Of a stretch of DNA of 25,472 bases, positions 23,195 to 25,472 are shown in pieces (the first letter of the stretch is position 1; each line of letters starts with the position of its first letter). Below the pieces are notes generated by a model, which did no database searches, was not told the DNA's origin, and saw nothing but the letters and a program-made list of their open reading frames with translations. The stretch is taken from positions 1 to 25,472 of the forward strand of contig JASLHB010000115.1 in the NCBI GenBank assembly GCA_030149965.1. Reading direction: 5' to 3'. This stretch comes from Wohlfahrtiimonas sp. (lineage in GTDB: Bacteria > Pseudomonadota > Gammaproteobacteria > Cardiobacteriales > Wohlfahrtiimonadaceae). The position numbers and the translations under genes were made by a program.

Positions 23195-23908
23195 TTATTT
23201 TCTAGTTAGTCGGCGCATAAATATATCACCCACTAATTGAATAGTTTGCGCGATAATAATAATAATTACAATCACAAAATTGGTAATTTCTGGTTGATTA
23301 CGATGAAAACCAAATCGTGTTGCTAAATCACCTAATCCACCTGCACCAACAACACCCGCCATCGCTGTGAATGATAATAAAAGGATGCCTGTAATGGTTG
23401 CGCCAGCGATGATGCTAGGGCGAGCTTCCCTTAATAACACTGAGAAAATGATTTTATGTAATGGTGTGCCCATACTTACTGCTGCTTCAATAATGCCTCT
23501 ATTTACTTCGCGCAAAGATGTTTCTACTAGTTTTGCAAAGAAGGGGATTGCACCAATGGCTAAAGGAATAATAGCGCCTTTAACACCAAAAGAAGTATTG
23601 ACCAATAATTTTGTGTAGGGCAATAAATAAATGATTAATATTAAGAATGGAATGGAACGCAATATATTTGTGAATATTGATAAGATAGGGTAAACAATTT
23701 TATTTTGTAATAATTGTTTTGGGCTTGTGAGATATAGAACAACGCCCAAAATAATTCCAAAAATAGTCGCTAGTGCCCACGATGCCATTAACATTTGCAA
23801 TGTTGCTTCTGTCGCATCCCATAACATTGAAACTTTAACTTTAGGAAAGCTTTCTTGAATTAAGCTTTGTAGGGCGCTGCTTGCCCATGCTTTGAAATCT
23901 GTATACAT
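23195..23908 (-). CDS. metI: Methionine ABC importer permease MetI
   Basis: Inner-membrane permease of the MetNIQ importer. The protein is 237 aa, about 20 longer than E. coli MetI (217 aa) owing to an N-terminal stretch before MLWDATEATLQMLMASWALA. There are five hydrophobic segments, and the ATPase-coupling EAA loop reads LREVNRGIIEAAVSMGTPLHK. FTAMAGVVGAGGLGDLATRFG is the conserved C-terminal half motif. The ATG at 23908 is 3 bases after the metN stop. It has no good SD and probably relies on coupling. An ATG at 23827 would give the usual length, so the start is uncertain. Confidence 0.93.
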   Translation of the reverse strand: MYTDFKAWASSALQSLIQESFPKVKVSMLWDATEATLQMLMASWALATIFGIILGVVLYLTSPKQLLQNKIVYPILSIFTNILRSIPFLILIIYLLPYTKLLVNTSFGVKGAIIPLAIGAIPFFAKLVETSLREVNRGIIEAAVSMGTPLHKIIFSVLLREARPSIIAGATITGILLLSFTAMAGVVGAGGLGDLATRFGFHRNQPEITNFVIVIIIIIAQTIQLVGDIFMRRLTRK

Positions 23909-23911
23909 GAT

Positions 23912-24928
23912 TTATAAATTAACCGCTAATGTATGAATGTTTTTGGCTGCAAATTCTTTTAAGGCATTGCTTTGTGATTCTTCGCTGCCATTGAGTGCTA
24001 CTAATAATTGTCCGTAGGGCAAATCACGAATGTAGCTGATATTACCTGAAAGAATAGAGAAGTGGACACCCGTAGACTTAATGATGTCACTCAAATGCGG
24101 ATGATATGAATCTTCTCCAGAGTAGGTAATTTGATAAAGATTGGCATCCTTCATTGTACTTGTTTTTAAGTGAGCTTTTAATTCATCATAGTGGCTATTA
24201 TCTAAAATAAATTCTTTTGTCACGTTATGTTGAGGATTGAGGAATACTTCTTCAACGGCTCCTAATTCAACGATTTGGCTTGCATGAATGACACCAACTT
24301 TATGGCAAATTTTACGAATGACTTCCATCTCATGCGTGATTAATACGATGGTTAAGCCTAGTTTTTGGTTAATATCTCTCAGTAATTCTAAGATGGATTG
24401 TGTTGTCTGTGGATCAAGAGCAGATGTAGCTTCATCGCATAATAGTACTTTTGGGTGATTAGCTAAAGCGCGAGCAATGCCAACTCGTTGTTTTTGCCCA
24501 CCAGATAATTGTGCTGGATATTTATTAGCATGCTCTGTTAAGCCGACTAGTTCTAATAATTCATCTACACGTTTTTTGATATCTGTTTTAGAAAGTTTTT
24601 CTAAACGTAAAGGAAAGGCGATATTATTAAAAATGGTTTGGCTATCAAACAAATTGAAATGTTGAAATATCATGCCAATTTTTCTGCGTTGATGCATTAA
24701 CTCATTTTTACTGAGTTTGGTTAAATTGATATTATCTAGTATGACTTCGCCAGAAGTTGGTTTTTCTAGAAGATTTAAGCAACGAATTAATGTGCTTTTA
24801 CCTGCGCCTGAATGACCAATGATACCAAATATCTCACCAGATTCTATATTGAAAGAGATGCTGTGTAAGGCGGTAATTGGACCTTTAGGGGAAGGATAAG
24901 ATTTTGATATATTTTCTAATTTGATCAC
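23912..24928 (-). CDS. metN: Methionine ABC importer ATPase MetN
   Basis: ATP-binding subunit of the MetNIQ importer, 338 aa (E. coli MetN is 343 aa). Walker A GHSGAGKST is at 38-46, the Q-loop at about 89, the signature LSGGQKQR at 141-148, Walker B VLLCDEATSALD at 161-172, and the switch histidine in LITHEM. A C-terminal NIL domain (about 260-338, including ILSGNISYIRDLPYGQLLVA) senses methionine and inhibits transport in this family. The start is GTG at 24928; there is no SD upstream, so initiation is unusual. It is the first gene of metN-metI-metQ. I see no SAM riboswitch or MetJ-box array upstream. Confidence 0.95.
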   Translation of the reverse strand: MIKLENISKSYPSPKGPITALHSISFNIESGEIFGIIGHSGAGKSTLIRCLNLLEKPTSGEVILDNINLTKLSKNELMHQRRKIGMIFQHFNLFDSQTIFNNIAFPLRLEKLSKTDIKKRVDELLELVGLTEHANKYPAQLSGGQKQRVGIARALANHPKVLLCDEATSALDPQTTQSILELLRDINQKLGLTIVLITHEMEVIRKICHKVGVIHASQIVELGAVEEVFLNPQHNVTKEFILDNSHYDELKAHLKTSTMKDANLYQITYSGEDSYHPHLSDIIKSTGVHFSILSGNISYIRDLPYGQLLVALNGSEESQSNALKEFAAKNIHTLAVNL

Positions 24929-24960
24929 GATATAGATAGCTATTTAAGTGAATTAAAGAT

Positions 24961-24980
24961 AGTGCACAATCTAGCACAAT
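24961..24980 (-). repeat. Two ATTGTGC direct repeats upstream of metN
   Basis: On the minus strand ATTGTGC occurs twice at a 10-bp period, about 33-52 bases before the metN GTG. This is one helical turn. It may mark a regulator site near the metN promoter, but AT-rich short repeats arise easily by chance. Confidence 0.3.
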
Positions 24981-25027
24981 AGCGCTTTAAATTGAAGGAT
25001 ATGCTTTTGATTTGTCGCAGAAATTAA

Positions 25028-25051
25028 AAAAGCAACCTTGCGGTTGCTTTT
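25028..25051 (-). terminator. Terminator of rpmB-rpmG
   Basis: AAAAGCAACC (25028-25037) and GGTTGCTTTT (25042-25051) form a perfect 10-bp stem with a 4-base loop. The A run at the left edge gives the U tract on the minus strand. It lies 20 bases after the rpmG stop. Confidence 0.88.
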
Positions 25052-25070
25052 GGAAGAAACTTAAATTGTA

Positions 25071-25238
25071 TTATTTAATACGAGCTTCTTTATATAAAAC
25101 GTGTTTACGAACAACTGGATCATATTTCATGAACTCTAATTTTTCAGGAGTTGTTCTTTTGTTTTTTGTAGTAGTGTAAAAGTGACCAGTTTCAGCTGAT
25201 GACACTAACTTGATTTTTTCTCTAATACCTTTTGCCAT
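25071..25238 (-). CDS. rpmG: 50S ribosomal protein L33
   Basis: Large-subunit protein of 55 aa, the same length as E. coli L33. It begins MAKGIREKIKLVSSAETGHF and ends with KYDPVVRKHVLYKEARIK. It lacks the zinc-binding CxxC pairs, so it is the cysteine-free form common in proteobacteria. The ATG at 25238 has AAGGAG 7 bases upstream. It follows rpmB by 11 bases, the standard rpmBG arrangement. Confidence 0.97.
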   Translation of the reverse strand: MAKGIREKIKLVSSAETGHFYTTTKNKRTTPEKLEFMKYDPVVRKHVLYKEARIK

Positions 25239-25249
25239 GATAAAGCTCC

Positions 25250-25472
25250 TTAGATTTTCTCACCGCGTGCACGGATATCAGTAAGAACAGCATCGATACC
25301 TTTCTTATCGATAGTTCTCAATCCAGCAGATGTTACGCGTAATGTTACAAAGCGCTGTTCGCTTTCTACCCAAATACGATGTGAGTGAAGATTTGGTAAA
25401 AAACGACGGCGAGTTTTATTGTTTGCGTGAGAAACATTGTTCCCAACAGCAGGTGCTTTACCAGTGACTTGA
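25250..25472 (-). CDS. rpmB: 50S ribosomal protein L28 (N-terminus outside the window)
   Basis: Large-subunit protein, with 73 residues visible of an expected 77-78. The visible part starts QVTGKAPAVGNNVSHANNKT, then RRRFLPNLHSHRIWVESEQR, and ends IDAVLTDIRARGEKI, which is L28. The start codon and about five residues lie beyond base 25472. It is first in the rpmB-rpmG unit. Confidence 0.96.
   Translation of the reverse strand, partial: QVTGKAPAVGNNVSHANNKTRRRFLPNLHSHRIWVESEQRFVTLRVTSAGLRTIDKKGIDAVLTDIRARGEKI

Noticed and set aside
24929..25027. SAM riboswitch or MetJ box upstream of metNIQ
   Set aside because: The gap is only about 100 bases, with no multi-stem riboswitch pattern and no AGACGTCT-like tandem.
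25071..25238. L33 lacking zinc-binding cysteines as an anomaly
   Set aside because: The cysteine-free form is the usual one in many proteobacteria, including E. coli.
1..25472. CRISPR arrays, tRNA or rRNA genes, transposases, integrases, attachment sites
   Set aside because: None seen on reading both strands: no spaced repeat arrays, no transposase-like frames, and nearly all DNA is accounted for by conserved genes.

Overview
This is a low-GC, gene-dense bacterial chromosomal segment with proteobacterial gene content: an RpoH heat-shock sigma factor with an RpoH box, a DolP-type outer-membrane lipoprotein, O2-independent ubiquinone genes ubiT/ubiU/ubiV, a TonB-dependent receptor, and UUG-initiated rpsT. 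The set points to a gammaproteobacterium. The AT-rich codon use and gene mix remind me of the Ignatzschineria/Wohlfahrtiimonas/Cardiobacteriales neighbourhood, but this placement is a low-confidence impression. I see no rRNA, tRNA, CRISPR array, insertion sequence or prophage.

Layout: (1) 26-2843, a tight + strand group rpoH-dolP-gor (heat-shock sigma factor, outer-membrane BON lipoprotein, glutathione reductase), ending in a hairpin that runs into the start codon of pitA; pitA-tsaC follow. (2) 4939-8094, an oxygen/redox block: a PAS protein resembling the Aer sensor domain preceded by a perfect FNR-type box, then divergent ubiT and ubiUV for anaerobic ubiquinone synthesis. The 90-bp ubiT/ubiU gap holds two FNR boxes, each exactly 41.5 bp upstream of a predicted start for one gene and lying in the leader of the other. 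(3) 8118-11215, an unrecognised 184-aa protein and a catecholate-type TonB-dependent receptor with a perfect 7-1-7 Fur palindrome on its promoter. (4) 11216-12297, a zinc alcohol dehydrogenase broken by a 1-base deletion in an A run. (5) 12388-17103, leuC-leuD-alaS on the minus strand. (6) 17242-21133, proB and secA on the plus strand. (7) 21281-21829, a second unrecognised protein that is a diverged paralogue of the one at 8118. (8) 21881-25472 on the minus strand: rpsT with two tandem promoters, the metNIQ methionine ABC importer, rpmG, and rpmB cut off by the window end.

Most genes are conserved housekeeping genes. The most interesting material is the interlocked pair of FNR sites controlling ubiT and ubiU, the third FNR site before the PAS gene (which suggests a local oxygen-response cluster), the pair of uncharacterised paralogues, the frameshifted dehydrogenase with an 11-bp tandem repeat upstream of its promoter, and several unexplained palindromes. 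Several starts were moved from the longest possible open frame to better ones (ubiT, ubiV, leuC, proB, secA, metQ, tsaC, the 8118 gene). For ubiV the moved start restores the family's cysteine numbering.
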